From Geomicrobium sp. JCM 19039 (GTDB lineage: Bacteria > Bacillota > Bacilli > Bacillales > Marinococcaceae), in contig NZ_BAXB01000012.1 in assembly GCF_000698145.1 (NCBI RefSeq), positions 62,001-126,000 on the forward strand: 64,000 nt of DNA. The letters run 5' to 3'. Of the stretch, positions 53,577 to 63,919 are shown piece by piece. Both the position numbers and the translations under genes were made by a program. The notes below the pieces were generated by a model. The model was given only the letters and a program-made list of their open reading frames with translations, was not told where the DNA came from and made no database searches. Position 1 is the first letter of the stretch; each line of letters starts with the position of its first letter.

Positions 53577-54644
53577 CTATTTCTTATTTCTTCTTCTAAA
53601 TACCCAGCTATTGTAATAAAAGAATTTTGTTGAAGCACCACCTAAGCCAATCAGGCGCTTCGCTGCATGCTTCATCTCCAAGTTGTTTTGCACATCGCCA
53701 TCAGAAAGATAAATCGCATATAAACCTTGCTTGATCTTTCGGTGAAAAGATTCGTCTGGAAGTCCTGTAAGGTATTGGCTCGCTTTTTCATCTAAAAAGT
53801 GAAACCGCTCGACCATTTCATCTTCACTTGTATAATAAGCCGCAAAGTTCATTTCCTCTTCTTCAAAGTCTTCCTCTTGGTCAACGAAGTAATCCAGCAT
53901 AATGTGAACACCTTGCATCCAAGGAAAATATCCGTTTTTTAGTTTCTCTGCTTCTTGCTCGGTGCGCGGCTTTGCAGCTGCATAGGCAGCCAAGCAATAA
54001 AGAGCAAGTGTCGAAGCGGCGCAACATGCGAACTCATACCAGCGCAACTCCGGATACTTCTCGGCATGTTCTTCATAGAAGGCAACGAGTAATCCTTCAC
54101 GCTCGTCCTCAGGCACATGCTTGTACACTTGAAAGTCTACGTAGTACTGGGCAAGCTCTTTCATTGCACTTTTCATCGCCGGATAACCTGGGAACGTTTT
54201 TAGCGTTTGTTGACATTCCTTAACGAGCTCATGCAAATAACCGCCATCATCGTGCCCCCCTCGGACACGGTAATAATCTTTCGTCGGTTCTCCTGGCGTT
54301 AATGCATCAAGTAGCGCATCGTGTAAAGCTCTGAAATCATCTGGGTCTTGTGAGTCATTTTTGTCACAAAGCGTATCTAAGTAATCACAAATGGTCTGGT
54401 AAGCACATAAAAATCGAATAAATGCTTCTTTATTGCCGCCAGCAACGAGGGCGAGCACACTCCCTCCTTCACAATGGAAGTCTTTATCATCAATCGTCCA
54501 TACCGCTTGATTACGTAAATCTTGTTCGGGAATCTCATCGGCTAACCTTTTCCAAGATTCTAGCTGCTGATGTACTTCAGGAATGGTTTCTCTATATGTT
54601 CGGTAAAGAATCGACCATGGCTTGGTCGGAACATGAAAATTCAT
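53577..54644 (-). CDS. ytpB: YtpB, tetraprenyl-beta-curcumene synthase family
   Basis: 355 residues, DUF2600. B. subtilis YtpB cyclises tetraprenyl diphosphate to tetraprenyl-beta-curcumene, precursor of C35 terpenes. An all-helical enzyme; the Asp-rich motif DYLDTLCDKNDSQDPDDF (~87-104) is the probable diphosphate/Mg site, and an EEEM-type acidic stretch lies near 265. Preceded by ytpA with a 4-base overlap, as in B. subtilis. A bacilysocin-like lysophospholipid role belongs to YtpA, not YtpB. Confidence 0.92.
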   Translation of the reverse strand: MNFHVPTKPWSILYRTYRETIPEVHQQLESWKRLADEIPEQDLRNQAVWTIDDKDFHCEGGSVLALVAGGNKEAFIRFLCAYQTICDYLDTLCDKNDSQDPDDFRALHDALLDALTPGEPTKDYYRVRGGHDDGGYLHELVKECQQTLKTFPGYPAMKSAMKELAQYYVDFQVYKHVPEDEREGLLVAFYEEHAEKYPELRWYEFACCAASTLALYCLAAYAAAKPRTEQEAEKLKNGYFPWMQGVHIMLDYFVDQEEDFEEEEMNFAAYYTSEDEMVERFHFLDEKASQYLTGLPDESFHRKIKQGLYAIYLSDGDVQNNLEMKHAAKRLIGLGGASTKFFYYNSWVFRRRNKK

Positions 54645-55448
54645 TGGACACTCTCCTCATTCAACTTAAAGTCTGCCAATCTTTGCCATGTGAAATATAA
54701 CATAAAACGGAACACTTCTTCACGCTCTGGTTCATTAAACAGTTCATGATACAATCCTCGCCATTCTCTCATCGCTCGGTCTTCAATTCTTAGCCGGTTA
54801 AACCATTCATGGCAGCGGTTTTGTCCACAAGATAATCTTCCCCAGCCTGAAGGACAAGAAGTGACACATTTGGAAATTCGTACGCATGGTCCAAGCTCAC
54901 TTTCATCGCTTTTGAAAGCTCCTGGTACCAACGAACAGAAACAGTATGTACAAACAGTTCATCTTTAAGAAATTCTGTGCGCACTTCTGGACTTCTCGTC
55001 GCATGCTCTGCTCGAATGCCATTTTTGAAACTTAATGCTGGGACAATTCGGTGCATTGTCTTTGCGGCTGCCGTCAGCGCTTTGTTTGGTGGGTCATATA
55101 ACGCAAGACAGGGTGAAGATAAAATCACACCACGAACCGGCAGTTGTTTTTCCATCATCATGCGAATAACCGCAAGTCCCCCCATGCTGTGACCAAATAG
55201 AAATACCGGCAGCTCAAACGCCACCGCTTCTTTGTACCAATGGTGAACCGTATCCATATATTGTTGAAAGTGGTCGACGTGACCACGTTTCCCTCTCGTT
55301 CGCCCGTACCCTGCAAATCGCCGGCGACAACATGAAAATGCTCACGATTTAACCGCTCAATTAGCCAGTCGTAACGTCCATAATGTTCTCCAGCACCATG
55401 AACAATGACAATCACGCCAATGGCATGTTCAGCTTCCCAAATGCGCAT
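54641..55448 (-). CDS. ytpA: YtpA, alpha/beta-hydrolase (lysophospholipase) (two frame breaks)
   Basis: Serine hydrolase of the monoglyceride-lipase type; B. subtilis YtpA makes the lysophospholipid antibiotic bacilysocin. Visible: VIVIVHGAGEHYGRYDWLI (~10-28), nucleophile GHSMGG (~93), the Asp of LLVLQAGEDYLVDKT (~205) and His of GLYHELFNEP (~235). Frame breaks near 55310 (after GGTACGGG) and near 54815 (GCTGCCCATG expected) each need one base; corrected length 269. ATG 55448 has GGAGG seven bases upstream. Confidence 0.9.
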
Positions 55449-55616
55449 GTTGATTCCTCCCGTATAAAACGACACCTTTCTTTCTATTAGACCATATGTG
55501 GGCAGATATTTCATCTGCCATCTGTATGATTTGACCTTTCCTCTAGCAATTGAAGCATTTCGGACATGATTACGTCTAATTTCTGATACACTGACGATAG
55601 AGAAAGGAGATTTTTG

Positions 55617-56136
55617 ATGTACATCTATCCATTTAAGGAAATGTCCCCGAACATTCATCCGAGTGTATATATTGCAGATGGCGTCGTGATTAGCGGCGAC
55701 GTAGCCATCGAAGAAGATTCAAGCATATGGTTCCATACGGTTATTCGTGGCGATGTGGACCGCACAACGATCGGGAAGCGAGTAAACATCCAAGATCTCA
55801 GCATGATTCACCAAAGTCCTGGTAATCCGATTGTTATCGAAGATGATGTGAGTGTCGGTCATCAAGTAACCCTTCACGGTTGTACGATCAAAAAAGGCGC
55901 ACTCGTTGGCATGAAAGCAACCGTTTTAGATGGAGCCGAAGTAGGTGAAGAAGCGTTTATCGGTGCAGGAGCCTCGTCACACCCGGGACGACCATTCCAC
56001 CAAGAACCTTGCCCTCGGCAGTCCAGCTAGAGTGGTACGTGAACTTTCTGAAGAGGACTTAGAAGAGATGAAACGTGTACGTGATACGTATGTTGAGCGC
56101 GGGAAGCAATACCGTGCAATCACTGAGAAAAACTAG
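55617..56136 (+). CDS. ytoA: YtoA, gamma-carbonic-anhydrase-like hexapeptide protein (two frame breaks)
   Basis: Left-handed beta-helix protein of the PaaY/gamma-CA family, ~173 residues once corrected. Hexapeptide repeats run through IHPSVYIADGVVISGDVAIE, SSIWFHTVIRGDVDRTTIG; metal ligands are the His of SMIHQSP (~64) and of GHQVTLHGC (~84, ~89). Breaks near 55972 (GCCCTC expected) and 56003 (CCAAAGAAC expected) each lack one base; then the end reads NLALGSPARVVRELSEEDLE. Enzymatic activity is not assured. ATG 55617 follows AAAGGAG. Confidence 0.88.
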
Positions 56137-56173
56137 TGTATACTAAAAAAAATGAATAAAAGGAGTCAGACCG

Positions 56174-57406
56174 ATGACAACGATCGAACAAAACCTTGAA
56201 AATTACGCAGATCTCGCACTAAAAGTAGGCGTAAACTTACAAAAAGGACAAACACTTTATGTACGCACTCCGATTTATGCTGCCCCTTTTGTTCGTGCCT
56301 TAACGAAGCGTGCATATGAGATGGGCTCTAAAAATGTACATATTGAGTGGAATGACGAAGAAGCGACTCGCATTAAGTTTGAGTATGCCCCTGAAAAAGC
56401 CTTTTCCGAGTTTCCTCAATGGAAAGCTGACCCGCTTGTAAAAGCTGCAGAGGACAACGCTGCTTTCTTAAGCATTACAGGAGGTAACCCTGACTTGTTA
56501 AAAGATGCGAACCCAGAACATGTAGCCACGCAACAAAAAGCAGCTGGTAAAGCGTCAGAAACGTTCCGCAGTTACATCCAATCCGACAAAGTGAGCTGGT
56601 CTATTGTCGCCGTCCCTTCACCAGAATGGGCAAAGAAAGTCTTCCCTGACTCGAGTGAAGATGACGCAGTTGATAAATTATGGTCCTCAATATTTTCTGC
56701 AACGCGCATGCATGAACCTGATTTTGTCGACGCGTGGAAAAACCACTTAGCCACATTAGACGAAAAGCAACAAACGTTGAATAACAAGAAGTTCCATGCC
56801 TTGCACTATAAAGCAGAAGGCACTGACCTCGTTATTGAGCTTCCAAAAACCCACATTTGGGCGTCTGGTGGAAGTGAAAGCAAAGCAGGTGTTAATTTCG
56901 TTGCCAACATTCCAACTGAGGAAGTGTTTACTGCTGCAAAGAAAACTGGCGTAAACGGAACCGTAACGAGCACAAAGCCACTGAATTACGGTGGAACGCT
57001 CATTACGAACTTCACGCTCACGTTTAAAGATGGGAAAGTTGTTGACTATCGAGCTGAAGAAGGTGAAGCTACGCTCAAAGGAATTTTGGAAGGTGACGAG
57101 GGATCAAAATACATTGGCGAAGTGGCGCTCGTTCCACACCGATCCCCAATCTCAGATACGAACATTATCTTCTACAATACACTGTTTGATGAAAATGCTT
57201 CGAACCATTTAGCGCTTGGAAGTGCATACGCCTTTAACATCGAAGGTGGAAAAGACATGTCAAAAGAAGAGCTTGAAGATAAAGGTATTAATCAAAGCAT
57301 TACGCATGTTGATTTCATGATGGGAAGTGCGGATATGGATATCGATGGTCTTCATGAAGATGGTACACGTGAACCTGTCTTTAGAAAAGGCGCTTGGGCA
57401 ATTTAA
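56174..57406 (+). CDS. M29-family aminopeptidase (AmpS/PepS type)
   Basis: 410 residues, intact. Metallo-aminopeptidase of the thermophilic-aminopeptidase clan with two co-catalytic metals. Family parts: LALKVGVNLQKGQTLYVRTP (~14-33), FVANIPTEEVFTAAKK (~245), EVALVPHRSPIS (~316) and NHLALGSAYAF (~341), HVDFMMGSADMDIDG (~377-391), the last two supplying metal ligands. No signal peptide. AAAAGGAG precedes ATG 56174. Confidence 0.94.
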   Translation: MTTIEQNLENYADLALKVGVNLQKGQTLYVRTPIYAAPFVRALTKRAYEMGSKNVHIEWNDEEATRIKFEYAPEKAFSEFPQWKADPLVKAAEDNAAFLSITGGNPDLLKDANPEHVATQQKAAGKASETFRSYIQSDKVSWSIVAVPSPEWAKKVFPDSSEDDAVDKLWSSIFSATRMHEPDFVDAWKNHLATLDEKQQTLNNKKFHALHYKAEGTDLVIELPKTHIWASGGSESKAGVNFVANIPTEEVFTAAKKTGVNGTVTSTKPLNYGGTLITNFTLTFKDGKVVDYRAEEGEATLKGILEGDEGSKYIGEVALVPHRSPISDTNIIFYNTLFDENASNHLALGSAYAFNIEGGKDMSKEELEDKGINQSITHVDFMMGSADMDIDGLHEDGTREPVFRKGAWAI

Positions 57407-57419
57407 ACTTTTGTGACGA

Positions 57420-57444
57420 GCACCCTCATAACGAGGGTGCTTTT
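57420..57444 (+). terminator. Terminator of the aminopeptidase gene
   Basis: GCACCCTC (57420-57427) pairs with GAGGGTGC (57433-57440), then TTTT. Confidence 0.75.
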
Positions 57445-57467
57445 CCTTGTGAATAGGAGTTCCTGTC

Positions 57468-58389
57468 ATGGACTACTTTTTGTCTGTATTTCTTGATGTG
57501 ATTTTCCCAATTTTATTGTTAATGGTCATTGGTATTCTCATGCAAAAGAAGTTCCAATTTAATATTCGGGCACTGGCAAATTTACTCACGTACTGCTTTA
57601 TGCCCGCAGCCGTATTTCTTAACCTCGCACAAACCGAGCTAGACGTCCAACTGCTCGGCCAAGTGCTCCTGTTTTTAATCATCTATACCGCACTCATGAT
57701 GATCGTTACAGGACTGCTCGGTAAATCGTTGCAATTAGATCAAAAACAATCGGCGATACTTAAAAACAGCATCGGTCTAATGAATTCTGGAAATTACGGG
57801 TTGCCGATTAGTCAGATGCTCTTTCAAGCGAACCCCATCGTTGAGCGTTCAAATTATCGTTTTAATCTTTCAAAACATTCTTACGTACACATACGGTCTA
57901 TACAACCTCATCTCTGCTACTAAAAGTGGACTTGAAATTGTCATCGCCATGTTACGACTGCCCGTCATCCATGCGATGATCTTAGGCATTATTTTTAATG
58001 CATGGAGCATACCGATCCCTACACCACTCTTAACACCGATCCAATATTTAGCAGATGGTTTCATGGCCGTCGCTCTCATTTTGCTAGGCGCACAAATTGC
58101 CCTCATTAAAATGAGCAAGCTGAACCGCGTCATCATATGGGGAACGATTGGCCGACTGCTTGTCGGACCCGCCGTCGCCCTCGCTGTCATTTGGACGCTT
58201 CAGATTGATGGCATTATCGCACAGTCTCTTCTTATTGCCAGCGCATTGCCGACGTCACGTAACAGTGCTACGTTGGCATTGGAACACGATGTTTTGCAAG
58301 AAACAGCTGGGCAAATCGTGCTTTTTACTACGCTTCTTAGTGCAATTAGCGTCACCTTTTTCATCTATTTGTCGACGGTGCTTTTCTAA
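57468..58389 (+). CDS. AEC (auxin efflux carrier) family transporter (one frame break)
   Basis: Membrane transporter with ten predicted segments, typical of malonate/organic-acid carriers of the AEC family. N-terminal half DVIFPILLLMVIGILMQKKF and ...MNSGNYGLPISQMLFQANPI; C-terminal half SVQIIVLIFQNILTYTYGLY, ...LILLGAQIALIKM and ALPTSRNSATLALEHD. The frame shift near 57842 needs two bases restored (or one removed) and then gives ~307 residues. Substrate unknown. ATG 57468 follows AATAGGAGTTCCTGTC. Confidence 0.85.
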
Positions 58390-58411
58390 CATCTACAAGA
58401 CGCCTAGTAAA

Positions 58412-58454
58412 TAACGAAAAAGCAACCGAGCAGGTGCCGGGTTGCTTTTTCGTT
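58412..58454. terminator. Bidirectional terminator AEC gene / kdgA
   Basis: Perfect 16-base arms TAACGAAAAAGCAACC (58412-58427) and GGTTGCTTTTTCGTTA (58439-58454). It lies directly before the corrected kdgA stop. Confidence 0.85.
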
Positions 58455-58455
58455 A

Positions 58456-59093
58456 CTATTTCGATTTAACACCCTTAGCAGCTGTTACAAACTTGGCCGC
58501 GTGATCACGTAGGCTGGCCAATCTTGCTCGTCGATGAACGATTTCTTTAATAGTGCACCGCCTGCTCCAGCAGCTACTGCACCTGCTTGAATATATGATG
58601 CAATGTTTGTTTCGTCAATTCCACCGGTCGGCATCATTTTAATGTGGCCAAGTGGCCCTTGCAGTCCTTTAATAAAAGCTGGACCGAGCGTATCTGCCGG
58701 GAAAATCTTAACCAAGTCTGCTCCGAAAACGTGAGCTTGGTGCGCTTCTGTCGGCGTGTATACCCCAGGGATGACGATCACACGGTTGGCATTCGCAACC
58801 CGGATCGTTTCTTCATCTAAAATCGGAGCAAATATGAACTCTGCTCCTGCGTCAATTGCTTCTTGAGCGGCTTGACCGTTCAACACGGTTCCAGCCCCAA
58901 CGACCGCTCGATCCCCGGCCACTTGTTTACATTTCTCGATAGCTTCTAGTGCACGTTCAGAATCAACGGTCACTTCAAGACCTGTGACGCCACCTTCAAC
59001 GAGCGCACGAGCAATATGTTCAATCTTGTCAAATGGCAGCTTTCTTAACACTGCCACAACGCCTGATTCGAGTAACTGATCGATTTTCTCCAC
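58456..59093 (-). CDS. kdgA: KDPG aldolase (one frame break near the C-terminus)
   Basis: Cleaves 2-keto-3-deoxy-6-phosphogluconate to pyruvate and glyceraldehyde-3-phosphate. TIM barrel with catalytic Glu40 (GLEVTV) and Schiff-base Lys129 (ADLVKIFPAD), plus MPTGGIDETN. As written it ends at 58485 with YVITRPSL. One base restored near 58513 gives DWPSLRDHAAKFVTAAKGVKSK and a stop at 58456-58458, 212 residues, directly followed by a terminator. Last gene of the iclR-tct-kdg operon. Confidence 0.93.
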
Positions 59094-59104
59094 CGTAATC
59101 TCTC

Positions 59105-60067
59105 CTAACGTAAAACGTCTTTACTCGTTTGATTTAAAAACAAGTCTACTTCTTTGCGCGTAGGTAGACCTTCAATATCTCCGGGTGAACTCACCACTAA
59201 AGCACCTACCGCTGCACCGAGGTTGACAGCGTCATGCAACGTCATCTCCTCTAGTATCCCGACAATGACACCGGAAGCGAAACCATCTCCAGCACCAATC
59301 GGATCAACGACGCGATCAACAGAATGACTGTTTACAAAACCACTTTTTCCATCGTGCTCTGCATAATAGGAATGGGTTGAACCCTTTTTAATGACAATTC
59401 GTTTCGCACCATCAAGGAACGCACGATGCGCGATTTCTGACTCATCGTTTGTCCCATACATCCATTCGGCCTCATCTAAGCCTGGGAGGAACAAATCGCT
59501 CATCCCTGCCAGTTCTCTCATGCGATCCCGTGCTCGGTCTTCACCGTATTCTTCCATAATTTTAAAACGTAAGTTCGGATCAAACGAAACGAATAACCCT
59601 AATTTTTTCGCGAGGTGTATCGCTTTCGTGATTACCTCATCACAGCTTTTACTAATGAGAGGAGTAATGCCTGTAATGTGAAGAACCTTTGCATTGCGAA
59701 ACAGTTCCTCACCGATAAGATCACCACTCATTTGGCTCGCTGCCGAACCTGCACGATAATAATGTACCGAACCTTCATTTGGCCTTCGGAATTCTTTAAT
59801 AAACAAACCCGTTGGTGCAGTTGGTGACGTTGTTACAAAGTTCGTATCAACACCTTCTCCACGAATGGACTGAAGTAAGTACTGGCCAAGTTCATCCTCC
59901 CCAACTTGACTCATCCACCTTGCAGAGTGCCCTAACCTTTGAATGCCAATGGCTACATTGGACTCTGCACCACCGTGGCGCTTTGTAAACGTATGCGTGT
60001 ATCGAAGCGGTCCTTGCGACCCGGCTTCAAAAACGACCATCGTCTCTCCAATCGTTACTACATCCAT
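59105..60067 (-). CDS. kdgK: 2-keto-3-deoxygluconate kinase
   Basis: PfkB-family sugar kinase, 320 residues, phosphorylating KDG to KDPG for the adjacent aldolase. Signatures: GGAESNVAIGIQRLG (~32-46), the KDG-type DPNLRFKIMEEYGEDRAR region (~165) and the anion hole/catalytic loop DPIGAGDGFASG (~250). A closely related sugar substrate cannot be excluded, but the aldolase next door supports KDG. Eleven bases separate it from kdgA and nine from tctA. Confidence 0.93.
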   Translation of the reverse strand: MDVVTIGETMVVFEAGSQGPLRYTHTFTKRHGGAESNVAIGIQRLGHSARWMSQVGEDELGQYLLQSIRGEGVDTNFVTTSPTAPTGLFIKEFRRPNEGSVHYYRAGSAASQMSGDLIGEELFRNAKVLHITGITPLISKSCDEVITKAIHLAKKLGLFVSFDPNLRFKIMEEYGEDRARDRMRELAGMSDLFLPGLDEAEWMYGTNDESEIAHRAFLDGAKRIVIKKGSTHSYYAEHDGKSGFVNSHSVDRVVDPIGAGDGFASGVIVGILEEMTLHDAVNLGAAVGALVVSSPGDIEGLPTRKEVDLFLNQTSKDVLR

Positions 60068-60076
60068 AGAAGCCTC

Positions 60077-61581
60077 CTAATCCTGTGAAACCGTCTTTCC
60101 TTTTCTATTTTTAAATAACTTCATAAATAACGGCGTGAATAACGATAAAATGGCTAATACAATAAGGGTTGCTGCGATTGGACGTGTAGCAAAAATCATC
60201 ATACTGCCTTCAGACATCGTTAACGCACGGCGGAATTCACTTTCTGCCATCGGTCCTAAAATGAGCGCAAGAACGATTGGTGAAGCAGGGAACCCATGCT
60301 TTTTCATAAAGAAGCCGATGATTCCAGCCCCTAGAACAACGTACACATCAAAAATGTTGTTATTAATGGCAAACGCCCCGACTGTGGATAGCACGAGAAT
60401 GATCGTAATCATCAATGTCTTAGGAACGAGTAGCACCTTTGTAAATAAACGAATACCTAACAACCCAATAATGACCATCACAACTGCGGCAACAAGCATT
60501 CCCGCAAATAAGATGTAAATTAACTCACCGCTCGTTTGAAAGATTTGCGGTCCTGGTTGAATTCCCTGAACAACAAAGGCACCTAGCATGACCGCGGCTA
60601 CTGCATCACCAGGGATTCCTAATGTTAGTAGCGGAACCATCGCCCCACCTGTTACCCCTTGATTTCCAGACTCAGCAGCTGCAATCCCTTTTGGATTCCC
60701 TTTTCCAAACAATTCCTTATCTTCTTTTTTTGCAAAGCGCTGGGCTTCATTGTAAGAAACAAAGGCTGCAACATCTGCACCTGCACCCGGAATGATTCCA
60801 ATGATTGAACCTAAAATCGATGATTTCGTCATTGTCGGAAACAGCCTTGGCATCGACCGCCAATTCGTTTTGAGTAACTTGGCCGTCACTTTTAACGGTC
60901 CGCCTTTTTCCTTAAAGTAATCGTCAGCCATAATAAAAGCTTCAGACACCGCAAATAAACCAATCATGATTGGGATAAAGTCAAAACCCTCTAGCAATAC
61001 AGGTTGATCAAATGTATATCTCGGATAACTCGTCATCGGTCCATACCAATGGTTGCAATCAAGAGACCGACAACTCCAGCAATTAACCCTTTCACGAGCG
61101 ATGCCCCAGCAATACTAGAAATAATACTAAGACCAAATAAAGCTAAACCAAACATCTCCGGCGCACTAAAGCTAAGCGCAATGTTGGCGAGTTGTGGGGA
61201 AAGAAAGATCAACATGAGGACACTAATAATTGACCCAAACCCTGAAGCAATGACCGCGATATTTAGAGCCGTTCGTGCATCTCCTTTTTTGGTCATTGCA
61301 TAACCGTCCATTGCCGTTGCTGCCGCTGCTGGTGTACCTGGTGTGTTTAATAAGATTGCAGCAATCGATCCCCCATAAATGGAACCGAAGTAAATCCCAA
61401 CTAACAACAATAACCCTGGTATAGCTTCCATACCAAACGTCACCGGTAAGAATAAAGCAACACCCATTGTAGCCGTCAAACCAGGCAATGATCCGATGAT
61501 TACTCCGAGCAATACCCCTGTAATTAATAATATCAGAATCATGGGATCTGCTAAACCGAGAAAGCCTTCCCACAGGTTCAT
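60077..61581 (-). CDS. tctA: TctA, large membrane subunit of a TTT transporter (one frame break)
   Basis: Tripartite tricarboxylate transporter permease with ~11-12 segments. Conserved: GSLPGLTATMGVALFLPVTF (~29-48), YGGSIAAILLNTPGTP (~68), and SEAFIMADDY; second half GIIPGAGADVAAFVSYNEA and TLGIPGDAVAAVMLGAF. The frame breaks near 61037: one C restored gives GMDPMTSYPRYTFDQP and a 501-residue protein. It overlaps tctB as written by 4 bases. Substrate probably a sugar acid, given kdgK/kdgA downstream. Confidence 0.93.
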
Positions 61582-62024
61582 CTAAAACCCTCCTTAATAA
61601 AGCACCCCATGAGGATAGGAACATTTAACAATTGTTCAAATGCATATGAAACCGTAACTGGCAACAAAATTGCTGCCGGTACGATAAAATACCAACGTCG
61701 TTCACCGAGAATGAGTAAATAACCGACGGTAAACAACAGAGTAGAGACAACAAAACCGATCGGTTGAACTAGAAACACATAGACACCGAATAGTATCATA
61801 ATAAGTACTACATTTATGTTCACTTTGCTATTTGACTGGGCGGGTGTTTGAAAGGCTAAAATAATGGCAAGCACAAGTAGCAACACACTCAAAACTTGTG
61901 GGAAAAAGGCAGGACCTGGTGCGGTCCCGCTTGATGAGTTGAAGCTTTGAGCCATAATAAAAGCTGCGACTGCAAACACGAGTAATAATAGGCTAATCAC
62001 GTGGTTAGCATGAAGTTTTTGCAT
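61578..62024 (-). CDS. tctB: TctB, small membrane subunit of a TTT transporter
   Basis: 148 residues as written with four membrane segments and the family start NHVISLLLLVFAVAAFIMAQ and PGPAFFPQVLS. The tail LNVPILMGCFIKEGFR is atypical. If one base is missing near 61608, it would end NVPIPHGVLY with TAA at 61594-61596, closer to the usual TctB end and leaving AAGGAGG free as the tctA ribosome site. Both ends are possible; I keep the written one. Confidence 0.87.
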   Translation of the reverse strand: MQKLHANHVISLLLLVFAVAAFIMAQSFNSSSGTAPGPAFFPQVLSVLLLVLAIILAFQTPAQSNSKVNINVVLIMILFGVYVFLVQPIGFVVSTLLFTVGYLLILGERRWYFIVPAAILLPVTVSYAFEQLLNVPILMGCFIKEGFR

Positions 62025-62042
62025 CCGGCTCGTCCCCTTCTA

Positions 62043-63028
62043 TTAATCTAAATCTAAGGAAGGAATCAGTTCTTCAAACAATGCATCTTGGTCGTTCATT
62101 AACTCTGCAAATCCTGCTGGTCCTTCATAGCGATACCCGAGTTGTAACGTGTCAATTCGATCAATAAACTCTTCATTTTCAGCTGTAGCTGCTGCAGCGT
62201 CAGCAAGGACGTCAACAACCTCATCCGGTGTATCCGCAGGAACTGTAATTCCTCTCCACGTACCGATAGACAGATCAATTCCAGATTCACTTAATGTCGG
62301 TACATCTGGTAGGGCGTCTACTCGCTCATCTGCCATAACTGCAAGTACGCGTAAATCTCCGCTTTCAACTTGGTTAATCACTTCAGCTGGACTCACACTA
62401 ACGGCATCAATATGTCCACCTAATAAGTTATTCACTGCAGGAGCAGCCCCTTCAAACGGCACATGGTTAAAAGAACCATCGATTTCTTGCTCTAATGCTG
62501 AAGCGGCCAAATGCCAAATCGCACCTGTTCCAGAGTTACCGATTTGCAAATTCTCACCAGACTCTACCGCTTCAATAAAGTCCTCAATCGTTTCGTATTC
62601 CGAATCCGCTTGCACCGTAATAGCAGCTGAGTCTTCATTAAGAAGAGCGACAGGTTTGAAATCTTCTTCATAACTTAAATCTGCTAATCCACTATGAGGA
62701 AGCGTTAACAACTCTACCGTCACAAGTGTCATTGAATGTCCGTCTGCAGTACTGTTGCTCCTGCTTGCATACCTACTGCACCACCGCCACCTTCACGGTT
62801 TGACACACTGACAGACTCACCAATCTCATCTTGCAAATAATCTGCAAAAGCTCTTGCTACCAAATCTGTTCCGCCACCCTCAGCATAAGGAACAATGACT
62901 TCCAATGAACTATTTGGGAAATTAGCCGCCGCCTCTTCACCATTCGCATCTGTTGAATCATCTCCGCCACATGCAGCAAGGCCTAACACTGGCACTAGCA
63001 TTCCTAAACTTAGAAAATATTTTTTCAT
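62043..63028 (-). CDS. tctC: TctC, solute-binding lipoprotein of a TTT transporter (one frame break)
   Basis: Extracytoplasmic receptor of the Bug/TctC family, ~328 residues. Signal peptide with lipobox LAAC, Cys20 as the lipidated residue. Family motifs: VIVPYAEGGGTDLVARAFAD (~45-64), REGGGGAVGMQAG, NSGTGAIWHLAASALEQ, VPFEGAAPAVNNLLGGHIDA. The frame breaks near 62742; one G restored (CTGGCAGAC) reads ATVLADGHSMTLVTVEL. First structural gene after iclR, with a candidate operator upstream. Confidence 0.92.
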
Positions 63029-63077
63029 TGAAACTTCCCCCTATATTCTGTTTTACTGCACCTTTGTTCCTTATTAC

Positions 63078-63090
63078 GGAACGCCGTTCT
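63078..63090. promoter_or_regulatory. Candidate IclR operator upstream of tctC
   Basis: GGAACGCCGTTCT, containing the perfect inverted repeat GAACG-C-CGTTC, 50 bases before the tctC start. A related sequence lies in the iclR leader. Confidence 0.5.
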
Positions 63091-63111
63091 TCTTATATGG
63101 AATAAAAAGAT

Positions 63112-63869
63112 CTATTGGCATCCTAATTCTTTCGATATTCTGCCGCACGTCGCTGTTAATAACCCAATCACTTCTTCGAGCCTTTGATCATCCATACGGT
63201 CTAACGGACCTGTGACACTTACACCATGATTGACCTCTCCAAGATGATTAAATACAGGCGCAGCTACACACCGAATGCCTCGTTCGTGTTCTTCGTTATC
63301 AACACTATATCCCAAATCTTTAATACGTGTAATGGCATCTTTTATCTCTATCTTTGTCGTTAATGTATGCTCTGTGAACTTCTTTCGACTCGTCACACTT
63401 TGGAAATAGTGTTCCAATTTCGACTCCGTCAAATGTGATAACAATACTTTCCCTACACCGGTACAATGCATAGGTGCCCGACGCCCGATCCTTGAATAGA
63501 TACGAATCGTATTCGAATGATGTTCTACTTTATCCAAATAAACAACTTCAAAGTCTTGTTGCTCAACGAGATGGACGATCTCATTTGCTTCTCTACTCAA
63601 ATCATCTAGAAACGGCCTGGCAATCGCCGTAATTTCCATTTGTTTTAGAACATATTGTTGCATTTCTAAAAATTTTAAACCTAACCGATAATTACCATTA
63701 TTCGGTTCTTGCCTTACGTAACCATGATCTTCCATACTACTGAGAATGCGGTGCACTGTACTTTTTGCCACCCCTAAACGATGGATAATTCAGTAACACC
63801 AAGTCCAAAATGATGATCTTTCAACAAATCTAATACGCGCAAGGCTCGGTCGATTGATTGTATCATCAT
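63112..63869 (-). CDS. IclR-family regulator of the sugar-acid locus (one frame break)
   Basis: Winged-helix N-terminus (SIDRALRVLDLLKDH, GLGVTELSHRLGVAKSTVHRIL after correction) and a C-terminal GAF-like effector domain (IARPFLDDLSREANEIVHLV, GVGKVLLSHLTESKLE, ERGIRCVAAPVFNH, SVTGPLDRM). One C is missing near 63787 (TTATCCCATCGT expected); corrected length 252, normal. Of two overlapping ATGs behind AGGAGGGGG I give the first. Probably a KDG- or sugar-acid-responsive regulator of tctCBA-kdgK-kdgA and of itself. Confidence 0.9.
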
Positions 63870-63890
63870 CCCCCTCCTGTTCTTCATTAA

Positions 63891-63903
63891 GGAACGCTGT
63901 TTC
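63891..63903. promoter_or_regulatory. Candidate IclR operator in the iclR leader
   Basis: GGAACGCTGTTTC, 10 of 13 identical to the site at 63078-63090 and lying just downstream of the iclR -10, a place suited to autorepression. Confidence 0.45.
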
Positions 63904-63919
63904 ACTTTTTCTAAAACGA

